64,000 bases of DNA from Anaerolineae bacterium (GCA_019913005.1 JAIOHL010000124.1:219107-283106), one strand, 5' to 3'. Positions 9,904 through 18,843 are shown, counted from the first letter of the stretch. Made by a program: numbers and translations. The notes: generated by a model not told the origin, from the letters alone.

Positions 9904-10278
9904 ATGGTACGCATTCGTTTGCGTCGTGTAGGCCAAAAAGGTCAAGCTGTCTATCGTATTGTCGCCGCCGATCAACGTGCCAAACGGGATGGGCGCTATA
10001 TCGAAATTCTGGGTCACTATAACCCCCGCACTCAGCCCGAAACCGTTGAATTTGCGGAAGAGCGTATGCTGTATTGGTTAAGTAATGGTGCTCAACCCTC
10101 CGATTCCATGAATATGATCCTGCGCAAAACAGGCACGCTGGAACGTTATGAACGTCTGCAAAAGGGCGAAAGCATGGAAGCGTTGGTTGCCGAGGCCGCT
10201 GCCAAGAAAGAAGCCGCTGGCCCAATCAATCCCAAGACCCGCTTTATGGCCCCTCTCAAGAAGGAATCGGCCAACTAA
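9904..10278 (+). CDS. rpsP: 30S ribosomal protein S16
   Basis: MVRIRLRRVGQKGQAVYRIVAADQRAKRDGRYIEILGHYNP. Confidence 0.96.
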   Translation: MVRIRLRRVGQKGQAVYRIVAADQRAKRDGRYIEILGHYNPRTQPETVEFAEERMLYWLSNGAQPSDSMNMILRKTGTLERYERLQKGESMEALVAEAAAKKEAAGPINPKTRFMAPLKKESAN

Positions 10279-10322
10279 GGGTCTGAATTTTAACCGCTGT
10301 CTTCCTAACATGGAGGGCCAAA

Positions 10323-10550
10323 ATGAAAGAACTTGTTGAATTCGTTGCCAAATCGCTGGTGGATGATCCCTCTCAAGTGGAGGTTGGCGTCGAGCCAGAT
10401 GGGAATTTGGTTATTCTCAAGCTGCATGTCGCCCCGGAGGATGCAGGCCGGGTGATTGGAAAAGATGGTCGTGTTGCCAGCGCCGTGCGGGTTTTGCTGC
10501 GGGCAATGGCAGCACGCGAAGGCAAACGGGTGACGTTGAAGATTGACTAA
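10323..10550 (+). CDS. khpA: KH-domain RNA-binding protein KhpA/YlqC
   Basis: MKELVEFVAKSLVDDPSQVEV...GRVIGKDGRVASAVRVLLRAMA. Confidence 0.93.
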   Translation: MKELVEFVAKSLVDDPSQVEVGVEPDGNLVILKLHVAPEDAGRVIGKDGRVASAVRVLLRAMAAREGKRVTLKID

Positions 10551-11130
10551 TCAACCCTCCGAACCGTATTTCCTTGTGTTGGGCAAAATTGTCCGTCCAC
10601 ATGGCATTCGGGGCGAACTGCGGATGCAAATCATTACCCGTTTTCCAGAGTTTTTTGAAAACCTTGATACAGTTTATCTCGGTACGGACAAATTTGACCG
10701 TCGCAGCGCCACCCGCTATAAAGTGGTGCGTCTCCGCCAAGAACGCGACGTGATGTTGTTGGCCCTAGATGGCATCATGGATCGAAATACAGCGGAATCT
10801 CTGCGCGGCAAATTTGTCATGTCCCCTCTGCGTGATACCCTGCCTCTTGAAGAAGGCGAAGTGTATTTGTTTGAAATCGTGGGCATGTCCGTCTACACTG
10901 ACTCGGATGAATATCTCGGTGACGTAGCGGAAATCATGGAGACAGGTGCCAATGATGTTTATGTGCTGCGCGGGGGCAGCCGAGGGGATGTTCTCATCCC
11001 GGATACGGATGAAGTGATTCACTCCATTGACCGGGCCACCCGCAAAATTATCATTACCCCCTTGATTGGTCTGCTTCCCGGCGACGAGATAGATGATACT
11101 GATGAGCCGGATGAAGACGGCGACGCCTAA
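10543..11130 (+). CDS. rimM: 16S rRNA processing protein RimM
   Basis: LGKIVRPHGIRGELRMQ...; PRC barrel region; overlaps khpA by 8 nt. Confidence 0.93.
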   Translation: MTNQPSEPYFLVLGKIVRPHGIRGELRMQIITRFPEFFENLDTVYLGTDKFDRRSATRYKVVRLRQERDVMLLALDGIMDRNTAESLRGKFVMSPLRDTLPLEEGEVYLFEIVGMSVYTDSDEYLGDVAEIMETGANDVYVLRGGSRGDVLIPDTDEVIHSIDRATRKIIITPLIGLLPGDEIDDTDEPDEDGDA

Positions 11131-11145
11131 GCCCGCATTGCACCT

Positions 11146-12285
11146 ATGCACCGGGAACACTATTGGGTTGGTTTTAATCTCGTCAAAGGCATTGGGCCAA
11201 GCCGACTACGGGCGCTGTGGGTCTACTTTGACCACGACATGGAAGCAGCGTGGAATGCCGATCCCCAAGAACTACTGAGTGCTGGACTGGGTGAACAAGC
11301 CCTTAACACCTTCCTCAAATTTCGCAAAGAACCCAACCTCGACCCCATATTTGATAAAATCCAGCGAGTCCACGCCCATATTTGCACACTCGATGATGAT
11401 GAGTACCCGACCCTTTTGCGGGAAGTGCCGGATGGCCCACCACTGTTGTACGTTCGGGGTCGGCTTTTCCCCGAAGATGACCTCGCCCTTGCGATGGTTG
11501 GGACACGCAAAGCCACGACCTATGGCCTAGAAATTGCGCGGCGTATAGCAACCGCGATGGCTCATGCAGGCGTCACCGTCGTCAGTGGGTTGGCGCGTGG
11601 ACTCGATACCGTTTCACACGAGGCCGCCCTTGCAGCAGGGGGACGAACCATCGCCGTGATGGGGAATGGTATTGACCAACTTTACCCATCCGAAAATCGT
11701 GCGTTAGCCACCAAAATTGTCGAGGAGGGACTCGGTGCGGTAGTTACGGAATATCCTCCCGGCACACCCCCATTAGCTGAAAATTTCCCGGCGCGAAATC
11801 GTATTATCAGCGGCTTATCGCTTGGTGTGTTGATTGTCGAAGCGCCAAAAAGCAGCGGGGCACTGCTCACCGCTCAATCCGCACTCGATCAAGGACGTGA
11901 GGTCTTTGCCATCCCCGGCAACATTACTTCCCCTAACAGTGAGGGTACCAACAGTCTGATTCAAGACGGGGCAAAGTTAGTCATGCGCCCGGAAGACATC
12001 TTAGAAGAACTCAACGTAAGTCGTTACACTCTTCAGACGAAACAAGCGGTAAAATCAATAGTGCCAGATTCGCCGGAAGAGGTGCGCTTGTTAGAAATAA
12101 TTGCACTCGAACCCGTTCATCTTGATGACATCAGCATTCAAAGTGGTCTACCCATTCATCAAGTCGCCTCAATGATGACGGTAATGGAACTCAAAGGCTT
12201 GGTACAGAGTGTCGGCGCGATGATGTTCCAAATGTCCCCCAATGTAGACCTTGATTCATTCAACGACTCTTTCAACGCTGAGTGA
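11146..12285 (+). CDS. dprA: DNA processing protein DprA/Smf
   Basis: VGTRKATTYG, VSGLARGLDTVSHEAAL, FPARNRIISGLS, C-terminal winged-helix-like domain. Confidence 0.95.
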   Translation: MHREHYWVGFNLVKGIGPSRLRALWVYFDHDMEAAWNADPQELLSAGLGEQALNTFLKFRKEPNLDPIFDKIQRVHAHICTLDDDEYPTLLREVPDGPPLLYVRGRLFPEDDLALAMVGTRKATTYGLEIARRIATAMAHAGVTVVSGLARGLDTVSHEAALAAGGRTIAVMGNGIDQLYPSENRALATKIVEEGLGAVVTEYPPGTPPLAENFPARNRIISGLSLGVLIVEAPKSSGALLTAQSALDQGREVFAIPGNITSPNSEGTNSLIQDGAKLVMRPEDILEELNVSRYTLQTKQAVKSIVPDSPEEVRLLEIIALEPVHLDDISIQSGLPIHQVASMMTVMELKGLVQSVGAMMFQMSPNVDLDSFNDSFNAE

Positions 12286-12316
12286 AATTTCACCACTATC
12301 AACTGGAGAAACAATC

Positions 12317-13411
12317 ATGACCGAGCATCTTTACGCACTTATCATGGCGGGTGGTGGCGGAACACGACTTTGGCCCCTTAGCCGTCAAAATCGGCCCAAA
12401 CAATCACTTCCACTGGTCGGTGAACATTCCATGTTCCGGGTTTCAGTCGAACGGCTTTTTCCACTGCTGCCACCAGAGCGCATTTTTGTGGTGACGGGTC
12501 AAAATCACGCCGAGGAACTGCGCCGCGATACGCCCGAACTACCTGCCGAAAATTTTCTGGTCGAACCTTTTGGCCGTGATAGTGGCCCAGCGGCTGGTTT
12601 AGGCACCATCCATATCGCTGCCCAAGACCCCGATGCCGTGATTGCCGTGCTGACTGCTGACCACCATATCACCGATATTGAGGCATTTTTGAATGTTCTC
12701 AAATCTGCCTATCAGATGGCCCAAAAAGGCAAAATCGTGACTCTCGGCATTTCCCCAAACTATCCTTCGACAGGCTTTGGTTATATCAAACGCGGGGAAC
12801 TGCTCGAGACGGTTGACGGCTATAAGGTTTACAAGTCGGAAGGTTTCCGCGAAAAACCCGATCATGCCACTGCCATCGAATTTGTCACCAGCGGGCGCTA
12901 TAGCTGGAACGCAGGTATGTTTATCTGGAAAGCCTCCCAAGCACTGGCCGAATTTGAAAGGCAGAAGCCCGGTATCTATCAAAACTTGCAGACTATTCGC
13001 CAAGCCTATGGTAAGCCAGACTATGCCGCCGTGATCCAAAAAGTGTGGCCGGAGATGGAAAAAATCTCGCTGGACTTTGCCATCATGGAAAAGGCCCAAG
13101 AAGTTGCGGTCATTCCCGCTGATATTGGTTGGAGTGACATTGGCAGTTGGTCAGCTTTGTATGAAGTGCTGCATATCGAGCGTGGTGACGATCAACAAAA
13201 CGTTCTCCACAGCAAAAACACCGATGCGATTATGTTGGATACGAGCGGAACGCTTATCTTAAGTAATCGTCTCGTTGTAACCATCGGCGTCGAAAATCTG
13301 ATAATTGTAGATACGGAAGATGCCCTGCTGATTTGCCATCGAGATCAGGCGCAAGACATCCGCGCAGTGGTCAACAAACTTCAAGAGACAGGTAAGAAAA
13401 ACCTGCTCTAA
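12317..13411 (+). CDS. Mannose-1-phosphate guanylyltransferase
   Basis: AGGGGTRLWPLSRQNRPKQSLPLVGE, VEPFGRDSGPAAGL, FREKPD, WNAGMF. Confidence 0.93.
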   Translation: MTEHLYALIMAGGGGTRLWPLSRQNRPKQSLPLVGEHSMFRVSVERLFPLLPPERIFVVTGQNHAEELRRDTPELPAENFLVEPFGRDSGPAAGLGTIHIAAQDPDAVIAVLTADHHITDIEAFLNVLKSAYQMAQKGKIVTLGISPNYPSTGFGYIKRGELLETVDGYKVYKSEGFREKPDHATAIEFVTSGRYSWNAGMFIWKASQALAEFERQKPGIYQNLQTIRQAYGKPDYAAVIQKVWPEMEKISLDFAIMEKAQEVAVIPADIGWSDIGSWSALYEVLHIERGDDQQNVLHSKNTDAIMLDTSGTLILSNRLVVTIGVENLIIVDTEDALLICHRDQAQDIRAVVNKLQETGKKNLL

Positions 13412-13438
13412 ACTTCTTAGCGCAGGGGAGACACAAAT

Positions 13439-13467
13439 TTGTACACTTGCAAGGCTTAATGTACAAT
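13439..13467 (+). promoter_or_regulatory. Inverted repeat TTGTACA-N14-TGTACAA overlapping a candidate promoter
   Basis: Perfect 7-bp arms 13439-13445/13460-13466; TACAAT at 13462-13467 lies 17 nt from TTGTAC. Confidence 0.4.
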
Positions 13468-13554
13468 GGCCTCTCATGATAAAAGTTCAAATTTGCTGTT
13501 GAATTAGGACGCGCCTGCACGGGCCGCCTGCCGGACGGAATAGAGGCTACGCTT

Positions 13555-15099
13555 ATGCAAAGAATCGTTCATGTTGTTAAACAATACGATGTCATTTTGA
13601 CCGCCTTTAAACCCGCATTGCGGCGCTTTTTCTGGATTCTCTTTGGCGTCGTATTGGGGATGCTGCTGGTCTATGGGATTGTACCGGTCAAGTTTGAAAA
13701 TAATGCCGAGCCAGTCCAGTTGGGCGATACCTATCGTGACCAATGGCTCAAGGGTCTCGCGGCTGAATATGAGACTTGGAATAATCGTATAGAAACTCAG
13801 GGTGCGACGGATTTCAATCCTGTTGAAGAAGCCCAAACCAAGTTGATTGACGCAGGCATCACCACCGACGACATTACCCGCCTGCAAAATGAAAATGCGG
13901 ATAATGCAGTCTTGGTTGGTCAATTAGAGGCCCTCAAGCCAGTCGCAGATAGCATCAAAGGCGATGCCCAAGCCAAGATTGACCAATATCCTGATCCCGG
14001 CTTCTGGAATAACGTCATGGTGCCACTGCTTGGGTTCTTGGGGATGTTGATTGTTTTGCTGTTGCCGACTCTATTATTTGCGATCTACGGCATCTACGAC
14101 CTGCCCCTCATTGGCCCGGTGATTAAGCGCCTTACCAAGGGTGCGCCCACCGAGACCGATATGAAGTTGCGGGCTGAACGAGAAGCACGCGCGGTTGCCA
14201 AAGAAATGGCCGCGACCCAGCGCACCGTTTTCGACACCGCACCTGTCACCCAGTTTATGTCTACCTATCTAGCGGGTGACAATTACTATGATGATTCTTT
14301 CGCCATCGAACTTGCTGATGCCAATAACACCTTTTTGGGTGAATGTGGATCGGGTATTGCCGACACCATTGGGGTAGGCGATCCTAAGAAAGTCACCGCA
14401 ACTGAGGTCTGGATATTTGACAAGAACGACATCAGCACTGTAACGCATGTCATGATGTCTGAACATGCCTTTAACGACGATGCCATCCGCGCCAAATTAG
14501 CTGCGCGTGGCGAACCCGTATTGGCTGCTCCCGGTGCGACGACGGTCTTGGAAACTCAAACGCTACGTGCCCAAATTCGCATTGTGGATATGCAGTATGG
14601 CGATGGTGCCCTGCCACCTCACAGTTTCTTTGACCGTTTGACAGTTGAAATTGCGGTCTGGCAAAAAGAAGGTGAAGAGGTAATTGAGCCTCCGGTGCGT
14701 GTGCCGATGGGAACGGGCACTCAGCCTTTAGCCCCCATGCCCCAAACACCGCCGCCGCAATATGCACCACCACAACCCGCGCCACAGTTTGCGCCACCGC
14801 CGCCGCAACAACAGCCACCGATGCAGCCGCGTCCACAACAGCCACCACCTCAAGGGATGCCACCGCAAATGCCTCCACAACAGCGTCCACCGCAGGGAAT
14901 GCCTCCCCAGCAGCAACCACCGATGCAGCCGCGTCCTCAGCAACCGCCGCCACAGCAACCTTTCCAAGGACCGCCTCCCGGTGTCCCGCCGCAGGGGGGT
15001 GGACAGTACCCGCCACCGCCGCGTGCGCCCATGCCTCCCCAGCAGCCCGGCCAGCAACCGCCGTCACCGTTTGGCGACACTGGCGAGGTCAATTACTAG
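13555..15099 (+). CDS. Two-TM-region membrane protein with P/Q-rich disordered C-terminal tail
   Basis: TM segments (FFWILFGVVLGMLLVYGIV; VPLLGFLGMLIVLLLPTLLFAIYGIY), low-complexity P/Q tail from about 14738. Confidence 0.8.
   Translation: MQRIVHVVKQYDVILTAFKPALRRFFWILFGVVLGMLLVYGIVPVKFENNAEPVQLGDTYRDQWLKGLAAEYETWNNRIETQGATDFNPVEEAQTKLIDAGITTDDITRLQNENADNAVLVGQLEALKPVADSIKGDAQAKIDQYPDPGFWNNVMVPLLGFLGMLIVLLLPTLLFAIYGIYDLPLIGPVIKRLTKGAPTETDMKLRAEREARAVAKEMAATQRTVFDTAPVTQFMSTYLAGDNYYDDSFAIELADANNTFLGECGSGIADTIGVGDPKKVTATEVWIFDKNDISTVTHVMMSEHAFNDDAIRAKLAARGEPVLAAPGATTVLETQTLRAQIRIVDMQYGDGALPPHSFFDRLTVEIAVWQKEGEEVIEPPVRVPMGTGTQPLAPMPQTPPPQYAPPQPAPQFAPPPPQQQPPMQPRPQQPPPQGMPPQMPPQQRPPQGMPPQQQPPMQPRPQQPPPQQPFQGPPPGVPPQGGGQYPPPPRAPMPPQQPGQQPPSPFGDTGEVNY
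14806..14959 (+). repeat. Imperfect internal repeat encoding QQQPPMQPRPQQPPPQ (two copies)
   Basis: Copies at about 14806-14853 and 14909-14959. Confidence 0.7.
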
Positions 15100-15173
15100 T
15101 AGCCTGATTTTTTAGCAATATTCAGTAGGGGCGGGCCAAAATCCGCCTCTATTGCTGTATAGGAAACGAAACG

Positions 15174-16136
15174 ATGATTAATTGGCAAACGACTGCGCTT
15201 GTTTTTCCCGGTCAAGGTTCACAGGCGGTTGGCATGGGAGCTGAGATTGCTGCCCAATACTCTGCTGCCCGTGAGATTTTTGCCCAAGCCGATGCCCAAC
15301 TCGGCCTGCCCTTCAGTAAATTATGTTTTGAAGGCCCTGCCGAGCAGCTAGACGAAACATATAACACCCAACCCGCCCTTTTTATTACCGGGATTGCCCT
15401 ACTTGCCGCCCTCAATGCCGAACTTGCCGCACGGGGCCAATCGCCAGCGACCCCCGCCTATGTTGCAGGGCACAGCCTCGGTGAATTGACAGCCCTAACC
15501 GCCGCCGGAGCAATGGAATTTGGGCCGGGCCTAAAATTGGTGCGCGAACGTGGACGCTTGATGCGCGAGGCCGGTGAAAAATCGCCCGGAGCAATGGCCG
15601 CCATCTTGGGTCTCGATATTGTTGCACTGCGTCAGCTATGTGAGGATGCGTGTGCTGCAACAGGGGGATTTGTCGTGGTCGCCAACGACAACTGCCCCGG
15701 TCAGACGGTGATTTCGGGCGACGATCAAACCCTCGATCACGTCCTGACCCTTGCCAAAGAGCGGGGTGCAAAACGGGCCTTGAAATTAGCTGTCAGTATC
15801 GCCGCCCATTCACCCTTAATGGCGACCTCACAGGAGGAATTCCGCACCGCCGTCAAAAACACGCCCATTACTGTTCCGGCGACGCCTGTGATTGGCAATG
15901 TATCCGCCGCCCCGCTCACCACTGCCGCGATGATTCAGGACGAACTAAGCGCCCAATTAACCTCGCCTGTGCGCTGGACAGAGAGTGTTCAAGCGATGGT
16001 GGAATCTGGCATTACCCATTTTGTTGAGCTTGGCCCGAAAGCAGTTTTGGTTGGATTAATCAAACGTATCAACAAAGAAGTAACGGCTGTTGGCATCGAA
16101 AACCCTGCCCAATTAGCCGCTTGGTTAGACAGTTAA
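15174..16136 (+). CDS. fabD: Malonyl-CoA:ACP transacylase
   Basis: FPGQGSQAVGMG, GHSLGELTAL active-site motif. Confidence 0.96.
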   Translation: MINWQTTALVFPGQGSQAVGMGAEIAAQYSAAREIFAQADAQLGLPFSKLCFEGPAEQLDETYNTQPALFITGIALLAALNAELAARGQSPATPAYVAGHSLGELTALTAAGAMEFGPGLKLVRERGRLMREAGEKSPGAMAAILGLDIVALRQLCEDACAATGGFVVVANDNCPGQTVISGDDQTLDHVLTLAKERGAKRALKLAVSIAAHSPLMATSQEEFRTAVKNTPITVPATPVIGNVSAAPLTTAAMIQDELSAQLTSPVRWTESVQAMVESGITHFVELGPKAVLVGLIKRINKEVTAVGIENPAQLAAWLDS

Positions 16137-16167
16137 TGTGATTTTTGCAGGTGGAATTTGTAGCAAG

Positions 16168-16198
16168 TTTTAATGTCAGGAAGCATTTGACATTAAAA
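16168..16198. promoter_or_regulatory. Operator-like inverted repeat TTTTAATGTCA-N9-TGACATTAAAA
   Basis: Perfect 11-bp arms; overlaps the -35 element of the promoter at 16187-16215. Confidence 0.7.
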
Positions 16199-16215
16199 CC
16201 GAACCTCCCTATACT
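16187..16215 (+). promoter_or_regulatory. Consensus-like sigma70 promoter TTGACA-N17-TATACT
   Basis: -35 at 16187-16192, 17-nt spacer, -10 at 16210-16215. Confidence 0.75.
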
Positions 16216-16254
16216 TTAAATAACTTTAAAAAGCTGTTTAAAGGATTGCGGGGT

Positions 16255-16305
16255 ATGCTGAAAATCCCCTCAAAAATTTACATCAAAAATCGTCCTATTG
16301 GATGA
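16255..16305 (+). CDS. Putative 16-aa mini-ORF / leader peptide MLKIPSKIYIKNRPIG
   Basis: AAAGGA (16240-16245) 9 nt before ATG; TGA at 16303-16305; terminator stem starts at 16308. Confidence 0.45.
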   Translation: MLKIPSKIYIKNRPIG

Positions 16306-16307
16306 AC

Positions 16308-16338
16308 AAGACACGCCTGCGTAAAGCGTGTCTTTTTT
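16308..16338 (+). terminator. Strong rho-independent terminator
   Basis: AAGACACGC-CTGCGTAAA-GCGTGTCTT followed by TTTT. Confidence 0.85.
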
Positions 16339-16398
16339 ATTTTTATTTAAGCCCGTATTTTTGTATCAACCGAATGATTAATCTTAGGAGGCCCCCCA

Positions 16399-16668
16399 AT
16401 GGACAACGCAATGATCGGAAAGATTGAAAAAGCTAAACGTTATGCCGAACAACCCGATCGGGTCGAGTTCACCCAATTTCAAGTGACATTTCACGGTGAA
16501 AACGACCAACACCACATCGCCTATGACAATGGGCAGTGGTCATGCACATGCAGCTTTTTCCACACACGCGGCGTGTGCAGCCATACAATGGCACTCGAAA
16601 AATTGATTGGTCACAAGATGGGTTCACGCCTAGCCGGTAATCCGACTCCCGTTGAGTCGGGGGACTAA
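16399..16668 (+). CDS. Small SWIM zinc-finger protein
   Basis: WSCTCSFFHTRGVCSHTMALEK = CxC..CxH SWIM signature; AGGAGG SD. Confidence 0.85.
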   Translation: MDNAMIGKIEKAKRYAEQPDRVEFTQFQVTFHGENDQHHIAYDNGQWSCTCSFFHTRGVCSHTMALEKLIGHKMGSRLAGNPTPVESGD

Positions 16669-16702
16669 TTCCCGACGGCAACATTTTTCATAAACACCAA
16701 TA

Positions 16703-16739
16703 AAAGAGCCTATCTTCCATCGTGCGAGATAGGCTCTTT
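16703..16739. terminator. Bidirectional terminator
   Basis: AAAGAGCCTATCT-N11-AGATAGGCTCTTT, perfect 13-bp stem between convergent genes. Confidence 0.85.
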
Positions 16740-16760
16740 GTTTGCTATTTTGCTAAAGCC

Positions 16761-17447
16761 TTAAAAATCGTGGCTACCACCGGGGTCGAGCACAATCGCA
16801 GCCGCCTCAGTGCGACGTGTCACCATATTGGCCCAGTCAGCCGCATCTTGCACAATCGGCGGGAATGTATTGTAGTGGGTCGGCATCACATAACGCGGAC
16901 GTACCAATCGCACTGCCCGCACGCATTCTTCTAGCCCCATCGTGAAAAAATCCCCGATAGGCAGCATCGCAACATCAATGCCGAACTCGCCAATCAACTG
17001 CATATCTGAAAAAAGAGCCGTATCGCCTGCATGATAGATTCTTAAATCATTATTGAGGGTGATAATCATGCCATTGGGTTGTCCGCCATAGCTCCCATCG
17101 GGCATGGAAGAACTATGGAAGGCAATCGTTAATTTCACAGTGCCAAAATCATATTTGCCGGTGCCACCTGTATTGGGGGAGCTAATATTTTTTACGCCCT
17201 GTTTACCAATCCAATTCGCCACTTCAAAATTACCAATGACAGTGGCGTTAGAGCGCTTGGCGATACTTACCGTATCTCCGACATGATCGCCATGCCCATG
17301 TGTCAGCAGGATGAAATCGGCGTGCAGTTCATCTGCCCTCATAGGCGCTAAAGGGTTTCCACTGATAAAGGGGTCAATAAGGAGTGTATGTGTACCTGTC
17401 TCAATCTTAAACCCTGAATGGCCCAGCCATGTAATTTTTGTAGCCAT
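16761..17447 (-). CDS. UPF0173-type metal-dependent hydrolase (metallo-beta-lactamase fold)
   Basis: MATKITWLGHSGFKIETGTHTLLIDPFISGNP..LTHGHGDHVGD..HAGDTALFSDM. Confidence 0.92.
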   Translation of the reverse strand: MATKITWLGHSGFKIETGTHTLLIDPFISGNPLAPMRADELHADFILLTHGHGDHVGDTVSIAKRSNATVIGNFEVANWIGKQGVKNISSPNTGGTGKYDFGTVKLTIAFHSSSMPDGSYGGQPNGMIITLNNDLRIYHAGDTALFSDMQLIGEFGIDVAMLPIGDFFTMGLEECVRAVRLVRPRYVMPTHYNTFPPIVQDAADWANMVTRRTEAAAIVLDPGGSHDF

Positions 17448-17560
17448 ACCTGCCCTCGCAATTGAATTTATGGTATGTTTAAGCAGTTCAATGCGATTAT
17501 AGTGATCCTGTAACTATCTCACAAGAAATTGTTTGCTTTTTTTCATAAGGAGAGGTCACA

Positions 17561-18808
17561 TTGATTAAACTCCTACATTTCGCCGATGTACACATTGGTA
17601 TGGAGAATTATGGACGCACCGATCCTTCAACAGGTCTGTCCACCCGTGTGATGGATTTTCTGCGCCGCATGGATGAGATGGTAGGGTTTGCCGAACAGCA
17701 AGCCATTGACCTTGCGATCTTCGCCGGAGACGCCTTTAAAACACGGAACCCCAACCCCACCTTTCAACGTGAATTTGCGTGGCGGATTCTGGATTTAGCC
17801 AAAATTTGCCCTGTTGTCCTCTTGGTTGGCAACCACGATTTGCCCATCAACATCAAGAAGGCTTCGAGCCTCGAAATTTATGATACCCTGCGTGTCCCCA
17901 ATGTTACGCTTGGCGATCAATATAAACTGCATCTCATCGAAACCAAAAACGGAACAGTCCAAGTGGCTACTGCGCCCTATCCGGTTCGTGCCCGTTTGTT
18001 AGAAGGGGATGACGAACTCAGTACCCGTCGCACACTGTCGGACTTGGATTCGGCACTGCGCCGTCAGCTTGAATTGGTCATCCGCGAACTTACCCAGCAA
18101 GCGACCCAATCGGATGCACCACGCATTTTAACGGGACATTTTTGGGTGGATGGGGCCATGACGGGCAGTGAGCGCCAAGTCATGATTGGGCGTGATGTGG
18201 CGATTGGCCTTGCCGAAATTGCTGACCCCGCGTGGGATTATGTGGCATTGGGGCATGTACATCGGCATCAAAACTTGACCGCCGGGCGCAATGATGCCCC
18301 CCCCGTTATCTATAGTGGCAGTATGGAACGTATTGATTTTAGTGAGGAGGGCGATGAAAAAGGTTTTATTTATGCCGAGATTGAACGCGGCTATACCCAA
18401 TGGGAATTTGTGCCCCTACCCAAATCTCGACGCTTCCTAACAGTGCGGGTCGATGTGCGTCAGGCTGGTAATCCTACCCAAGTCGTTTTGGAGGAAATCG
18501 CCCGAACCGACATCGAGGACGCAGTGGTGCGGGTCATCATCAAGACTGACCCCGAAACCCATAATCTCATCCAAATGAAAGCCATTGAGCAGGCCATCCG
18601 CGATAGTAGGGCTAGTATTGTCGCCGCCATCCAACGCGATGTACAGCATCCAGCCCGAATGCGGCTTGGCCCAACACCCGAAGGATTAAGCCCGCTAGAA
18701 TTGATGGAGCGCTATTTCCAAAGCAAAGAAGTGCTGCCAGAGCGCATCGAAGAACTGCTACAGGTGGCTCAAGAATTTTTTGTGGAGGAAGAATCGGCAG
18801 GTTATTAA
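17561..18808 (+). CDS. sbcD: Exonuclease SbcCD subunit D / Mre11-type nuclease
   Basis: LLHFADVHIGMENYGR, FAGDAF, VGNHD, GHFWVDG, LGHVHRHQ. Confidence 0.93.
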   Translation: MIKLLHFADVHIGMENYGRTDPSTGLSTRVMDFLRRMDEMVGFAEQQAIDLAIFAGDAFKTRNPNPTFQREFAWRILDLAKICPVVLLVGNHDLPINIKKASSLEIYDTLRVPNVTLGDQYKLHLIETKNGTVQVATAPYPVRARLLEGDDELSTRRTLSDLDSALRRQLELVIRELTQQATQSDAPRILTGHFWVDGAMTGSERQVMIGRDVAIGLAEIADPAWDYVALGHVHRHQNLTAGRNDAPPVIYSGSMERIDFSEEGDEKGFIYAEIERGYTQWEFVPLPKSRRFLTVRVDVRQAGNPTQVVLEEIARTDIEDAVVRVIIKTDPETHNLIQMKAIEQAIRDSRASIVAAIQRDVQHPARMRLGPTPEGLSPLELMERYFQSKEVLPERIEELLQVAQEFFVEEESAGY

Positions 18809-18843
18809 AACAAAAACCCCCATTGAAGGGGGCTTTGTTTTTG
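18807..18843. terminator. Terminator after sbcD
   Basis: AAAACAAAAACCCCC-ATTGAAG-GGGGCTTTGTTTTTG. Confidence 0.75.

Noticed and set aside
14471-15067. 198-aa Ala/Val-rich minus ORF and 109-aa Leu/Arg/Trp-rich minus ORF
   Set aside because: Artefacts of the CCR/CAR low-complexity P/Q repeat read on the other strand.
14738-15090. Possible tandem repeat/CRISPR-like array
   Set aside because: Repeats are coding P/Q low complexity without regular spacers.
16168-16198. Palindrome considered as the fabD terminator
   Set aside because: No U-tract follows on the plus strand, and it overlaps a -35 box with correct spacing to a -10; operator interpretation preferred.
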